Below the pieces are notes generated by a model. It was not told the DNA's origin and did no database searches. It saw nothing but the letters and a program-made list of their open reading frames with translations. A stretch of 64,000 nucleotides of DNA from Caproicibacter fermentans (GTDB taxonomy: Bacteria; Bacillota; Clostridia; Oscillospirales; Acutalibacteraceae). Positions 9,439 to 18,057 of this stretch are shown here, in pieces. The stretch is from positions 124,001 through 188,000 of the forward strand of contig NZ_VWXL01000014.1 in assembly GCF_009746625.1 (NCBI RefSeq). Direction: 5' to 3'. A program made the translations under genes and the position numbers. Every line of letters starts with the position of its first letter. Position 1 is the stretch's first letter.

Positions 9439-10845
9439 ATGAAAAAGCTTTTAGCGGTAACGGCATGTCCCACGGGAATCGCACATACCTATATGGCTGC
9501 TGAGGCATTGCAAAAAGCGGCCAAGGAAAAGAACGTTTCCATTAAGGTGGAAACGCGAGGCTCCGTTGGAGTGGAAAATCGGCTGAGCGAAGAAGAGATC
9601 GCCGAAGCGCACGCAATTATCGTTGCGGCCGACATGGATGCGGACGAGGGGCGTTTCAAAGGAAAACCGGTTGTTCGCGTGGGGGCCGGCGCGGCGATCA
9701 AGGACCCCGGCGGGCTGATCGACCGGGCGCTTGCCATGAAGCCGTCCGAAAACGCCTCGCTGGAGCGGCCAAAGACGGACTATGTGGAAAACGTACAGAA
9801 AATCAAGTCGGAGCGCAGCGCCGACAGAACGGGTCCTTACAAACACCTGATGTCCGGCGTGTCCTTTATGATTCCGGTTGTTGTTGCGGGAGGCCTGACA
9901 ATCGCCTGCTCCTTCCTGTTTGGAATTTATGCGTTCAAGCAGACGGGAACGCTCGCCTGGGGATTGAAAACAATCGGCGATTCGGCGATGGGGCTGATGG
10001 TGACGGTGCTTTCCGGCTACATTGCGTTTTCCATTGCAGACCGTCCCGGCCTAGCGCCCGGTCTGATCGGCGGCGCGCTTTCGTCCACGCTGGGGGCCGG
10101 ATTTCTGGGAGGAATCTTCTCAGGCTTTCTCGCGGGGTATCTCGCGAAATTTCTGAAAGACAAAATGCGTTTGCCCAAGAGTCTGGAAAGTCTGAAACCG
10201 ATTTTGATTATTCCGTTTCTGTCCACGCTCGTGGTGGGGCTTATGATGGTTTTCGTGATCGGCACGCCGTTCTCCATGCTGATGAACGCACTGGTCGCAT
10301 GGCTGAAGAATATGGGAACCGTCAACGCGATTTTGCTTGGGGTCATTATGGGCGCGATGATGGCGACCGATATGGGCGGCCCGATCAACAAAGCCGCTTA
10401 CACGGTGGGAACCGCACTGATCGCCAGCAGCGTCTACGCGCCGATGGCAGCTGTAATGGCGGCCGGCATGACTCCGCCCATCGGGCTGGCAATCGCGACA
10501 TTTGCTTCCAAAAAGAAATTTAACCGCGAGGAAAAAGAAGCGGGAAAAGCCGCTCTGGTTCTGGGGCTCTCCTTCATCACGGAGGGCGCGATTCCGTTCG
10601 CGGCAGCCGACCCGTTCCGCGTAATTCCGTCCTGCGTGGTGGGCTCGGCGATTGCCGGCGGACTTTCGGAGGCCTTCGGGTGCCTGCTGAGAGCGCCTCA
10701 CGGAGGGCTGTTCGTCATGCTGATTCCAAACGCGGTCAGCAATGTTTTTCTGTATCTAATTGCCATTTTGATCGGCTCCGCTGTAACGGCGCTGATGGTT
10801 CTTGCGTTGAAGAGAGATAAAGTGAGCGAAGAAAAAATAAAGTAA
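9439..10845 (+). CDS. fruA: PTS fructose-specific EIIBC
   Basis: Permease of 468 residues. An N-terminal EIIB-fru domain (1-100) has the phosphorylated Cys10 in TACPTGIAHTYMAAEAL. A linker (about 100-135) leads to an EIIC-fru domain with about nine hydrophobic segments and the conserved TDMGGPINKAAY and PFAAADP loops. It imports fructose and phosphorylates it at C1. The EIIA domain, often fused in this family, is the next gene here. GGGAGG lies ahead of the ATG. Confidence 0.94.
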   Translation: MKKLLAVTACPTGIAHTYMAAEALQKAAKEKNVSIKVETRGSVGVENRLSEEEIAEAHAIIVAADMDADEGRFKGKPVVRVGAGAAIKDPGGLIDRALAMKPSENASLERPKTDYVENVQKIKSERSADRTGPYKHLMSGVSFMIPVVVAGGLTIACSFLFGIYAFKQTGTLAWGLKTIGDSAMGLMVTVLSGYIAFSIADRPGLAPGLIGGALSSTLGAGFLGGIFSGFLAGYLAKFLKDKMRLPKSLESLKPILIIPFLSTLVVGLMMVFVIGTPFSMLMNALVAWLKNMGTVNAILLGVIMGAMMATDMGGPINKAAYTVGTALIASSVYAPMAAVMAAGMTPPIGLAIATFASKKKFNREEKEAGKAALVLGLSFITEGAIPFAAADPFRVIPSCVVGSAIAGGLSEAFGCLLRAPHGGLFVMLIPNAVSNVFLYLIAILIGSAVTALMVLALKRDKVSEEKIK

Positions 10846-10849
10846 ACAC

Positions 10850-10880
10850 TTTCTGCGGCTCCGCACCGGAGCCGCAGAAA
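10850..10880 (+). promoter_or_regulatory. Intercistronic hairpin between EIIBC and EIIA
   Basis: A perfect 14-bp stem (10850-10863 with 10867-10880) closes a three-base CAC loop just after the EIIBC stop. It is followed by AACTTGG rather than a T run, so it is not an ordinary terminator. It may be an mRNA stabiliser or processing boundary that sets different levels of membrane and soluble PTS proteins. Confidence 0.6.
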
Positions 10881-10918
10881 AACTTGGATTCGGCCGTTCT
10901 GGCCTTTGGGGGATCGTT

Positions 10919-11377
10919 ATGAACATTTCAAGCATTATGAGTAAGAATATTATTTTTCTGGGGCTTTCGGCTTCCAGCCGCGAAGAGGCGGTCCGGACCA
11001 TGGCGGACGGCATGGTTCAATACGGATATGTTTCTGACAAGGAAAAATATCTCGCCGCAGTCCGGGAACGGGAAAACGAGGGGACCACGGGGATCGGTTT
11101 CGGGGTGGCGATCCCCCACGGAAAATCGGACGGCGTAAAGTCGCCCTGCCTTGCCTATGCCCGCCTTGCCGCTCCGGTCGATTGGAATTCCTTTGACGGT
11201 AAGCCGGTTACGAGCGTTTTTTTAATCGGAGTCCCGGAGAAAAATGCGGGCAACGACCACCTGAAAATCCTGATCGCGATTTCCAAACGGCTGATGCACG
11301 AGGATTTTCGCCAAAAGCTGGCACAGGCGGCAACGCCGGAAGAGATCCTGGAAGTCATTAAATCGATCGATGAATAA
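10919..11377 (+). CDS. PTS fructose-specific EIIA
   Basis: EIIA of the fructose/mannitol family, 152 residues. The phosphorylated His67 lies in GFGVAIPHGKSDGV. It passes phosphate from the HPr encoded next to EIIB-fru. The ATG follows GGGGGATC. It is separate from EIIBC and preceded by a strong hairpin. HPr and EI genes follow directly. Confidence 0.93.
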   Translation: MNISSIMSKNIIFLGLSASSREEAVRTMADGMVQYGYVSDKEKYLAAVRERENEGTTGIGFGVAIPHGKSDGVKSPCLAYARLAAPVDWNSFDGKPVTSVFLIGVPEKNAGNDHLKILIAISKRLMHEDFRQKLAQAATPEEILEVIKSIDE

Positions 11378-11417
11378 CCAGGAAAGACCTGCCGATTCTT
11401 TTTGAAAGGATTTTACT

Positions 11418-11684
11418 ATGCTGAATAAAAAATTTGTGATGAACTGCAAAGAAGGGTTTCATCTCAGGCCCGCTCAGGTGCTGGTGGAACAGGCGACGCC
11501 GTTTCAGTCGCGGATCGAGATTCAAAAAGCGGGCGGTGAAAAGGCCGACGCAAAAAGCATTCTGGGAATGATGAGCCTTGGGGTGGAGACGGGCGAAGAA
11601 GTGGAGGTTTTCGTCGACGGGCCGGACGAAAATACCGCGATGGCTATGGTAGAAAAACTGTTTGCAACAAATTTTGATGAATGA
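11418..11684 (+). CDS. ptsH: HPr phosphocarrier protein
   Basis: HPr of 88 residues. The active His15 is in KEGFHLRPAQ. The regulatory serine is at position 47 (KSILGMMSLG), the site used by HPr kinase in Firmicutes for catabolite control. It moves phosphate from EI to sugar-specific EIIA proteins. AAAGGA precedes the start. It is encoded inside the fructose operon, directly before EI. This may be the cell's general HPr or a fructose-dedicated copy; nothing in the window settles that. The retained serine site argues for general or dual use. Confidence 0.93.
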   Translation: MLNKKFVMNCKEGFHLRPAQVLVEQATPFQSRIEIQKAGGEKADAKSILGMMSLGVETGEEVEVFVDGPDENTAMAMVEKLFATNFDE

Positions 11685-11746
11685 AGACAGCGGCCCACGG
11701 ACGGCCGCGGGAATTGATCCAAACATATATTTCGGAGAGTGATGGA

Positions 11747-13486
11747 ATGTCTGAAAGAAGCTTCCAGGGGATCGGCGTATCCAGAGGAATCCGCCGGGGA
11801 AAAGTCTGTCTGTTTCAACACGGGACGAAGCCGGACGCTGAACGGAAAATTCAGCCGAGGGAAGCGGATGCAGAGACAGACCGTTTTAACCGGGCAGCCG
11901 AAAGGGCGGTCCGCGAAGTGGAGGAACTGATCGCGAAAACCGCCGGAAAACTGAAGGAAGAAGAACTTTCCGTTATCAGGGGGCAAAAGACCATCCTTTC
12001 CGATCCGGCATACTGTCCCGAAATCCGGAAGCTGATCCGTGAAGAGCTTTTGAAACCGGAAAAAGCGGTCAGTCAGGTTACGGAAAAATACGCGGCTATC
12101 TTTGAAAACATGCAAAACAGCTATATGCGCGAGCGCGCAGCGGATGTGCGCGACGCGGGGAACCGGCTGCTGGGGATCCTGACCGGCGCGGACCGGTCGG
12201 GCCTTGCAGCTATCGATCATCCCGTGATTCTGGTCGCCGACGACCTTTCTCCCTCCGATACCGTTCAGCTGAACCGGGACTTTATCCTGGCCTTTGCCAC
12301 GGAGAAGGGAGGCAAAACTTCCCATACCTCCATTTTCGCCAAGTCGCTGCGGATTCCGGCTGTCGTTGGGCTCACCGGCATCCTTGAAGCTGTTTCGGAC
12401 GGCGAAGAGCTGATTCTTGACGGAAGCGAAGGAATCTGTATTGCCGCCCCGGAGCCGGATACGGTTGCGGAGTATGAAAGAAAAGGGGAGGAAGAGCGAA
12501 AGAAAGAGGAGCTTTATCTCCGGTCCGCTCAACAGGATGCGAGGACTTCGGACGGAAAACGGATCGTTGTTGCCGCCAATATCGGCTCGTATGCCGACGC
12601 GGCGGGATCCAGCCGGGAGGGCGCGGAGGCGGTCGGGCTGTTTCGGACGGAACAGGTTTATCTTTCCCGGCAGTCCTCCCCCGGGGAAGAAATTCAGTTT
12701 CAGGAGTATAAAAAAATCGCGGAGTGCTACTCCCCGCGTGAAGTGATCGTCCGTACGCTTGATATCGGCGGCGATAAGAACGTGAAATATCTTGGCATTG
12801 CCAGCGAGGCAAACCCGTTTTTGGGGTACCGGGCAATCCGTCTCTGCCTTGACCGGAAAGAACTTTTCCAAACCCAGCTTCGGGCGATTTTAAGGGCGAG
12901 CCGCTATGGGAAGCTGGCAATCATGTTCCCGATGATTGCGGATTATGAGGAACTGGCTGCCGCAAAAGCGATGTTGGAAGAAGCGGAGGAACAGCTTGCA
13001 AAAGAGGGAATTCCCTTTGACGATCGGATCAAAACCGGAATGATGATCGAGGTTCCCTCCGCCGCCTTGATGGCGGATGTTCTGGCAAAAGAAGTCGATT
13101 TTTTCAGCGTCGGAACCAATGACCTTGTTCAGTATTCTCTGGCGGTCGACCGGGGAAACAAGCAGGTGTCCTATCTGTACGACTACTGCCATCCCGCCGT
13201 TGCAAGGCTGATCCGGCAAACGTCGGAGGCGGCGCATGCGAATCATATCCCGATCGGCATGTGCGGCTCCATGGCGGGGGACCCGCTTGCCGTTCCGCTG
13301 CTCATCGGCCTGGGCTTGGATGAGCTCAGCATGGCTTTGGATTCCATCGCCCAGGTCAAATATGAAATCGGCAGGCTTGCGTTCGAATCCTGCCGGAACC
13401 TGGCCGAAACAGCCGTCAACTGCAAATCCGCGCGGGAAGTCCGCAATTTGCTTCTGGATTTCCGCTCCGGAGTGATCCGATCTTAG
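11747..13486 (+). CDS. ptsI: PTS enzyme I (phosphoenolpyruvate-protein phosphotransferase)
   Basis: Enzyme I of 579 residues, close to the usual 570-575. The phosphorylated histidine (about residue 193) is in GGKTSHTSIFAKS. The C-terminal PEP-binding barrel has TLDIGGDKN, SVGTNDLVQYSLAVDR and the catalytic cysteine in GMCGSMAGD. The ATG at 11747 is preceded by GGAGAG; an in-frame ATG at 11681 overlaps ptsH and lacks a site. It transfers phosphate from PEP to HPr. It closes the fructose operon; a terminator follows at about 13.65 kb. The cysteine motif has Ser where many enzymes have Glu (GMCGEMAGD). Confidence 0.94.
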   Translation: MSERSFQGIGVSRGIRRGKVCLFQHGTKPDAERKIQPREADAETDRFNRAAERAVREVEELIAKTAGKLKEEELSVIRGQKTILSDPAYCPEIRKLIREELLKPEKAVSQVTEKYAAIFENMQNSYMRERAADVRDAGNRLLGILTGADRSGLAAIDHPVILVADDLSPSDTVQLNRDFILAFATEKGGKTSHTSIFAKSLRIPAVVGLTGILEAVSDGEELILDGSEGICIAAPEPDTVAEYERKGEEERKKEELYLRSAQQDARTSDGKRIVVAANIGSYADAAGSSREGAEAVGLFRTEQVYLSRQSSPGEEIQFQEYKKIAECYSPREVIVRTLDIGGDKNVKYLGIASEANPFLGYRAIRLCLDRKELFQTQLRAILRASRYGKLAIMFPMIADYEELAAAKAMLEEAEEQLAKEGIPFDDRIKTGMMIEVPSAALMADVLAKEVDFFSVGTNDLVQYSLAVDRGNKQVSYLYDYCHPAVARLIRQTSEAAHANHIPIGMCGSMAGDPLAVPLLIGLGLDELSMALDSIAQVKYEIGRLAFESCRNLAETAVNCKSAREVRNLLLDFRSGVIRS

Positions 13487-13505
13487 AGACGCGACGCGCC
13501 CGTTT

Positions 13506-13581
13506 CGCAGTTTCGACAGGGCTTTCCCGAAGCGTATCGACTTTCGGGTTTCAGAAGAAAATATCCGCAAACGAAACTGCG
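13506..13581 (+). other. Structured stretch after ptsI
   Basis: CGCAGTTTCG (13506-13515) is matched by CGAAACTGCG (13572-13581). Inside lies a second smaller helix (CCGAA with TTCGG around 13527-13547). The nested inverted repeats lie in the operon's 3' untranslated region, ahead of the terminator. No T run follows. Function unknown. Confidence 0.4.
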
Positions 13582-13623
13582 GCCGTCTTGATTCGCAATA
13601 GGAATCAGGTGATCCTCTTCTTT

Positions 13624-13669
13624 AAGGGGCTGCTGTGTCAGTGGTTTTCTGGGCAGCCCCTTGCTTTTT
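13624..13669 (+). terminator. Intrinsic terminator of the fructose operon
   Basis: AAGGGGCTGC (13624-13633) pairs perfectly with GCAGCCCCTT (13653-13662), followed by GCTTTTT. It ends about 140 bases after the ptsI stop and just before the convergent esterase gene. Confidence 0.8.
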
Positions 13670-13673
13670 ACCA

Positions 13674-14369
13674 CTATGCCGTCGCGGTCCGCAGATTTCT
13701 GATCGTGTCGCCGATGACCCCGGAGATCAGACGGTGGCCGTTTTCATTCGGGTGGATTCCGTCCTCGCAGAGGAGGGTTTGATAATTGTGCTTTTCCAGA
13801 AACGCGCTGCTGATATCGATGAGCGGAACGCTGCATTCTTTGGCAACCCGGCATACGGCCAGGTTGTATCGTTCATGCCAACGATAAATATGCTCAATAT
13901 CGCCCAGAAATTTTAAAATTGCGCCGGCGTTCAGTCCCTTTGAAATCCACGCGAAATATCGCTTGGCGTCGATCGGCGGCAGGGTCAGCAGAACCGGCCG
14001 GCTTCCGCTTCTTTTCACCTGTTCGATCAGCTCCGTGTACTTTTGCTCAAAAATGCCGACCGGCGTTTTCGGAAGATGTTCCCGCTCGGGGTTTTCTGAA
14101 ATATCTGCCCAATCAAAGTCACAGTCGTTCCCACCGAATTCCAGAACCGTATAATCGAAGTTGGAAAGCTCGTTCCAGTGCCGCCGCAGTAGATCCATCC
14201 CCTTGGTAACCGTGCATCCGAATATCGAATAATTCCGAATCATGACCGGAAAGCTGCCTGAAATCCGGTTGGCGAAACTGTCGCGCAGAAGGGTGTATTT
14301 TTTCAGCACACTGTCGAAAATCACGCCTTTCGATACGGAATCACCAAAAACGCAAACAGATAAATCCAT
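13674..14369 (-). CDS. SGNH/GDSL-family hydrolase
   Basis: Probable esterase or acyl hydrolase of 231 residues. Block I is FGDSVSKG with the nucleophile Ser11. Block III is GGND (about residue 100). Block V is DGIHPN (about residue 207), which supplies the Asp-His pair. There is no signal peptide, so it is probably cytoplasmic. It is transcribed alone from a strong minus-strand promoter and is convergent with the fructose operon. The substrate cannot be inferred; relatives deacetylate sugars or hydrolyse short acyl esters. Confidence 0.85.
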   Translation of the reverse strand: MDLSVCVFGDSVSKGVIFDSVLKKYTLLRDSFANRISGSFPVMIRNYSIFGCTVTKGMDLLRRHWNELSNFDYTVLEFGGNDCDFDWADISENPEREHLPKTPVGIFEQKYTELIEQVKRSGSRPVLLTLPPIDAKRYFAWISKGLNAGAILKFLGDIEHIYRWHERYNLAVCRVAKECSVPLIDISSAFLEKHNYQTLLCEDGIHPNENGHRLISGVIGDTIRNLRTATA

Positions 14370-14421
14370 ATCGCATTCCTCTTCTTTCTACTGTTTAACA
14401 TTCTGTGATCTACTTATTAAA

Positions 14422-14450
14422 ACTATATCGTGTAATTATAAATATGTCAA
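14422..14450 (-). promoter_or_regulatory. Promoter of the GDSL hydrolase
   Basis: On the minus strand a perfect TTGACA (14450-14445), 17-bp spacer and TATAGT (14427-14422). Confidence 0.7.
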
Positions 14451-14524
14451 TAGCGTATGCAGAAAAAGTAAAAAAGATACTGCCTGTAAATATTTTTAAA
14501 TGGAAAAATATTCTAATAACTCGA

Positions 14525-14552
14525 TTGAAAAATGGAGAAAGGGCGTTATAAT
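14525..14552 (+). promoter_or_regulatory. Promoter of ldh
   Basis: TTGAAA (14525-14530), 16-bp spacer, perfect TATAAT (14547-14552), about 95 bases ahead of the ldh start. Confidence 0.7.
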
Positions 14553-14647
14553 ATAAGTGGATTAAATCAGTCAACTTTTATCTGAAGCCATATGGGGTAA
14601 AATAAATCAGAAGTTAAAATATAAAGAAAAGGGACGGTGAAAGAAGA

Positions 14648-15595
14648 ATGGTAAATGTAAGAAAATGCGCGATCATCGGATGCGGATTCGTGGGGGCGGC
14701 GTCGGCTTTCAGCCTGATGCAGAGCGGCCTGTTTTCCGAGCTGGTCCTGATCGACGCGAACCGTGACAAGGCGGAAGGAGAAGCGATGGACCTGAGCCAC
14801 GGCGCTCCGTTTGCGCGCCCGATTGAGATTTCGGCGGGCGCCTACGATGATATTGCCGACTGCGGGCTGATTGTGGTAACCGCCGGCGCCAATCAGAAGC
14901 CGGGCGAGACGAGGCTGGATCTGGTCAATAAGAACGTCGGGATTTTTAAGCAGATTATCCCGGAAATCAAAAAGAGACAATGTGAGGGGATCCTTCTGGT
15001 TGTGTCAAATCCGGTCGACATCCTTACCTATACGGCCCTCAAGCTGTCCGGGTTCCCGCCGAGCCGCGTCATCGGCTCCGGCACGGTGCTGGACACGGCG
15101 AGGCTGAAATATCTGCTCGGGCAGCGCCTGGGCGTCGACAGCCGCAGCGTGCACGCTTACATCATCGGCGAACACGGAGACAGCGAGCTGGCGGTCTGGA
15201 GCAGCGCCAATGTATCCGGTGTGGAACTGTACCGGTTCTGCGAGCTGTGCGGGCACTTTGAACACGAGCAGAATATGCAGAAGCTGTATGAGGATGTGCG
15301 CGACAGCGCCTATGAGATCATTCAGAAAAAGGGCGCGACCTATTACGGCATCGCCATGGCGGTTCGCCGCATCGCGGAGTGCATCATGAGGGACGAACGC
15401 TCGATTCTGCCGGTTTCCAGCCTGATCGAAGGCTATTACGGCCTGAACGGAATCTGTATGGGGATTCCGACAATCGTCGGCAGCGAGGGCGTGGAAAAGG
15501 TAGTGGACGTCGGACTGAGCGGCGACGAACAGCTGAAGCTTCTCAAATCCGCCGAGTCTCTTAAAAAAGTTCTGGATACGCTTGATTTGTCATAA
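14648..15595 (+). CDS. ldh: L-lactate dehydrogenase
   Basis: NAD-dependent L-LDH of 315 residues. The Rossmann motif GCGFVGAA (residues 11-18) is followed by the substrate loop NQKPGETRLDL. Gln in that loop indicates lactate; malate dehydrogenases have Arg there. The catalytic region is GEHGDSE with His about residue 176. It reduces pyruvate to L-lactate and regenerates NAD+ in fermentation. It is monocistronic, with its own promoter and terminator. Confidence 0.95.
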   Translation: MVNVRKCAIIGCGFVGAASAFSLMQSGLFSELVLIDANRDKAEGEAMDLSHGAPFARPIEISAGAYDDIADCGLIVVTAGANQKPGETRLDLVNKNVGIFKQIIPEIKKRQCEGILLVVSNPVDILTYTALKLSGFPPSRVIGSGTVLDTARLKYLLGQRLGVDSRSVHAYIIGEHGDSELAVWSSANVSGVELYRFCELCGHFEHEQNMQKLYEDVRDSAYEIIQKKGATYYGIAMAVRRIAECIMRDERSILPVSSLIEGYYGLNGICMGIPTIVGSEGVEKVVDVGLSGDEQLKLLKSAESLKKVLDTLDLS

Positions 15596-15613
15596 GGTGC
15601 GTTGAATTCTTTC

Positions 15614-15640
15614 GGAGGGCTGAAAAGCCCTCCTTTTTTT
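15614..15640 (+). terminator. Intrinsic terminator of ldh
   Basis: GGAGGGCT (15614-15621) pairs with AGCCCTCC (15626-15633), followed by seven T. Confidence 0.9.
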
Positions 15641-15712
15641 GCTCCGGAAACGAATCCGGCGAATTGCCGGAAATGGGATGACGGCCCCCGGGCAAATACA
15701 TTCAAATGGCTA

Positions 15713-15763
15713 TTGACAAAAGGGGGACGGAAGCATAAACTATTAATGTTAGCAGTGACTAAC
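15713..15763 (+). promoter_or_regulatory. feo promoter with DtxR-like operator
   Basis: TTGACA (15713-15718), 17-bp spacer, TAAACT (15736-15741). At the predicted start lies the inverted repeat GTTAG (15748-15752), six bases, CTAAC (15759-15763), which resembles DtxR/IdeR half-sites. Placement over the transcription start fits metal-dependent repression. A DtxR-family gene is present at 40.4-40.8 kb. Confidence 0.6.
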
Positions 15764-15803
15764 TGAAGAACAGGATCCTGACTACGAAAGGAGCAAAGGG
15801 AAA

Positions 15804-16028
15804 ATGACACTTGATCGGCTGAAGATCGGAAAAAGTTCCAAAATTGTCGAAGTGCGGGGAGAGGGCGCGCTGCGCCGCCGTCTGCTGGATATGGGACTGA
15901 CGCCGAACACGGAGGTGATGGTAAGAAAAATGGCGCCGATGGGCGACCCGATTGAGATTCATCTGCGGGGTTACGAATTGACTCTCCGGATGGACGACGC
16001 AAAAAAGATCGTAATTGAGGAGGCATAA
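15804..16028 (+). CDS. feoA: FeoA ferrous iron transport accessory protein
   Basis: SH3-like FeoA protein of 74 residues with the family pattern LRRRLLDMGLTPNTEV and the C-terminal LTLRMDDAKKI. It acts at the cytoplasmic side, probably as a regulator of FeoB. AAAGGAGC lies upstream. It is followed 4 bp later by feoB. Confidence 0.92.
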   Translation: MTLDRLKIGKSSKIVEVRGEGALRRRLLDMGLTPNTEVMVRKMAPMGDPIEIHLRGYELTLRMDDAKKIVIEEA

Positions 16029-16032
16029 ATAC

Positions 16033-18039
16033 ATGATCCTGGGGCTTGCGGGAAACCAGAACTGCGGTAAAACAACCCTTTTTAATCAGCTGACCGGATC
16101 CAATCAACATGTGGGAAACTTCCCGGGGGTCACCGTTGCAAGAAAGGACGGGCAGATCCGAGGGCATAAAGACGTTACGGTGGTCGATTTGCCGGGGATT
16201 TATTCCTTGTCCCCGTATTCAAACGAAGAGATCGTAACGCGCGATTTTCTGCTCAACAACAATCCGGACGCCATCATTAACATCGTGGACGCGACCAATA
16301 TTGAGCGAAATCTCTATTTGAGTATGCAGCTCATCGAACTGGATATTCCAATGGTGATTGCTCTCAATATGATGGATGAGGTTCGAGCAAACGGCGGGAC
16401 TATAAAAATCAAGGAGTTTCAAAAACAGCTCGGCGTTCCGGTGATTCCGATTTCCGCGAGTAAGAACGAGGGCGTGGAGGAGCTGATCGATACCGTCCTT
16501 GAGGTCGCCGAGGCCAAGCGCGCCCCCAGACGGCAGGATTTCTGCTCCGGCGCCGTACATCGGACGATTCATTCCATTGCGCATATGGTGGAAGACCACG
16601 CGCAGCGCATCAAGGTTCCGCCCCGGTTCGCCGCAACAAAGCTGGTGGAGGGGGACGAGCCGATGAGGAAGGCGCTCCGCCTTTCTGAAAACGAAATCGA
16701 TATGGTGATGCACGACGTGACGGAGATGGAGCGGGAGCTGGGCACAGACCGGGAAGCCGCGCTTGCCGATATGCGGTATTCCTTTATCGAAAGCCTCTGC
16801 GCTTCCACCGTTGTGAAAATGGGGGAGTCCAGAGAGCACCGCAGGAGCGTTGCCATTGACAGGGTGCTCACCGGTAAATATCTGGCGATTCCGATTTTTC
16901 TTCTGATTATGATGCTGATCTTCTGGCTGACGTTCGGCGTGATCGGCACCGCTTTAAGCGATTTGCTTTCCCTTGGAATCACCGCCGTGACGGATGCTGC
17001 GGATGCAGGGCTGACGGCGTACGGAATCAACCCGATCGTGAAATCGCTGGTCATTGACGGCGTGTTCGCCGGGGTGGGCAGCGTGCTTCAGTTCCTGCCG
17101 ATCATTGTGGTTTTGTTTTTCTTTTTGTCGATTCTGGAGGACAGCGGTTATATGGCGAGGGTCGCGTTTGTCATGGACAAACTGCTTCGCCGGATCGGCC
17201 TGTCGGGCCGGAGCTTCGTCCCGATGCTGATCGGCTTCGGCTGCTCCGTGCCCGCCATCATGTCAACGCGGACTCTGTCGAGCGAGCGCGACCGCAAGAT
17301 GACGATTCTGCTGACTCCGTTCATGAGCTGCAGCGCCAAGCTGCCGATCTACGCGGTCTTTACCGCGGCGTTCTTCCCGAAACATGCCGCCCTTGTGATG
17401 ATTCTGCTGTATGTGATGGGGATTCTGATGGGAGTCGGAAGCGGTCTGCTGATGCGGGGAACCGTTTTCCACGGCAATCCGGTCCCGTTTGTCATGGAGC
17501 TGCCGAATTACCGGATGCCCAGCGCGAAGAGCGTTCTGCTGCTCATCTGGGACAAGGCTCGCGATTTTCTGGTCCGGGCGTTCACCGTAATTTTCGTGGC
17601 GACCATCATCATCTGGTTCTTGCAGACGTTTGACACAAGGTTTAATCCGGTCTCCTCCGGCTCTGACAGCATGCTGGCGATGATCGGCCGGTGGATTGCG
17701 CCGATTTTCGCTCCGCTGGGGTTCGGCGACTGGATGTCCTCCACCGCGCTGATCACCGGGTTCACCGCTAAGGAAGCGGTCATAAGCACGTTGGCGGTCC
17801 TTACGGGTACGGACGTGTCAAATCTGCCGCAGGCGCTTTCCACTCTGTTTACCCCGCTAACGGCTTTCACATTCCTGACCTTCACACTGCTGTACACGCC
17901 CTGCATCGCGGCGGTCAACGCGGTACGCCAGGAGATGGGCAGTGTCCGCAGCGCGGTCGGCGTTGTCTTTTACCAGTGCGGCGTCGCATGGATTGCGGCT
18001 TTTCTGGTTTATCAGGCGGGACGCCTGGTTGCAGGCTGA
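16033..18039 (+). CDS. feoB: FeoB ferrous iron transporter
   Basis: GTP-dependent Fe(II) importer of 668 residues. The cytoplasmic G domain has G1 GNQNCGKTT (6-14), G3 VDLPGIYSL, G4 NMMD and G5 SAS. The C-terminal membrane part has paired gate regions with conserved cysteines (GFGCSVPA and YTPCIAA). The ATG at 16033 follows GAGGAGG; an upstream in-frame codon overlaps feoA. The operon order feoA-feoB-small Cys-rich protein is usual in Clostridia. Confidence 0.95.
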   Translation: MILGLAGNQNCGKTTLFNQLTGSNQHVGNFPGVTVARKDGQIRGHKDVTVVDLPGIYSLSPYSNEEIVTRDFLLNNNPDAIINIVDATNIERNLYLSMQLIELDIPMVIALNMMDEVRANGGTIKIKEFQKQLGVPVIPISASKNEGVEELIDTVLEVAEAKRAPRRQDFCSGAVHRTIHSIAHMVEDHAQRIKVPPRFAATKLVEGDEPMRKALRLSENEIDMVMHDVTEMERELGTDREAALADMRYSFIESLCASTVVKMGESREHRRSVAIDRVLTGKYLAIPIFLLIMMLIFWLTFGVIGTALSDLLSLGITAVTDAADAGLTAYGINPIVKSLVIDGVFAGVGSVLQFLPIIVVLFFFLSILEDSGYMARVAFVMDKLLRRIGLSGRSFVPMLIGFGCSVPAIMSTRTLSSERDRKMTILLTPFMSCSAKLPIYAVFTAAFFPKHAALVMILLYVMGILMGVGSGLLMRGTVFHGNPVPFVMELPNYRMPSAKSVLLLIWDKARDFLVRAFTVIFVATIIIWFLQTFDTRFNPVSSGSDSMLAMIGRWIAPIFAPLGFGDWMSSTALITGFTAKEAVISTLAVLTGTDVSNLPQALSTLFTPLTAFTFLTFTLLYTPCIAAVNAVRQEMGSVRSAVGVVFYQCGVAWIAAFLVYQAGRLVAG

Positions 18040-18057
18040 AAGAAAGGGGGCGCTGCG

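Noticed and set aside
11522-12871. Long minus-strand open frame opposite HPr and enzyme I
   Set aside because: Both plus-strand genes are certain from active-site motifs; the antisense frame has no recognisable features.
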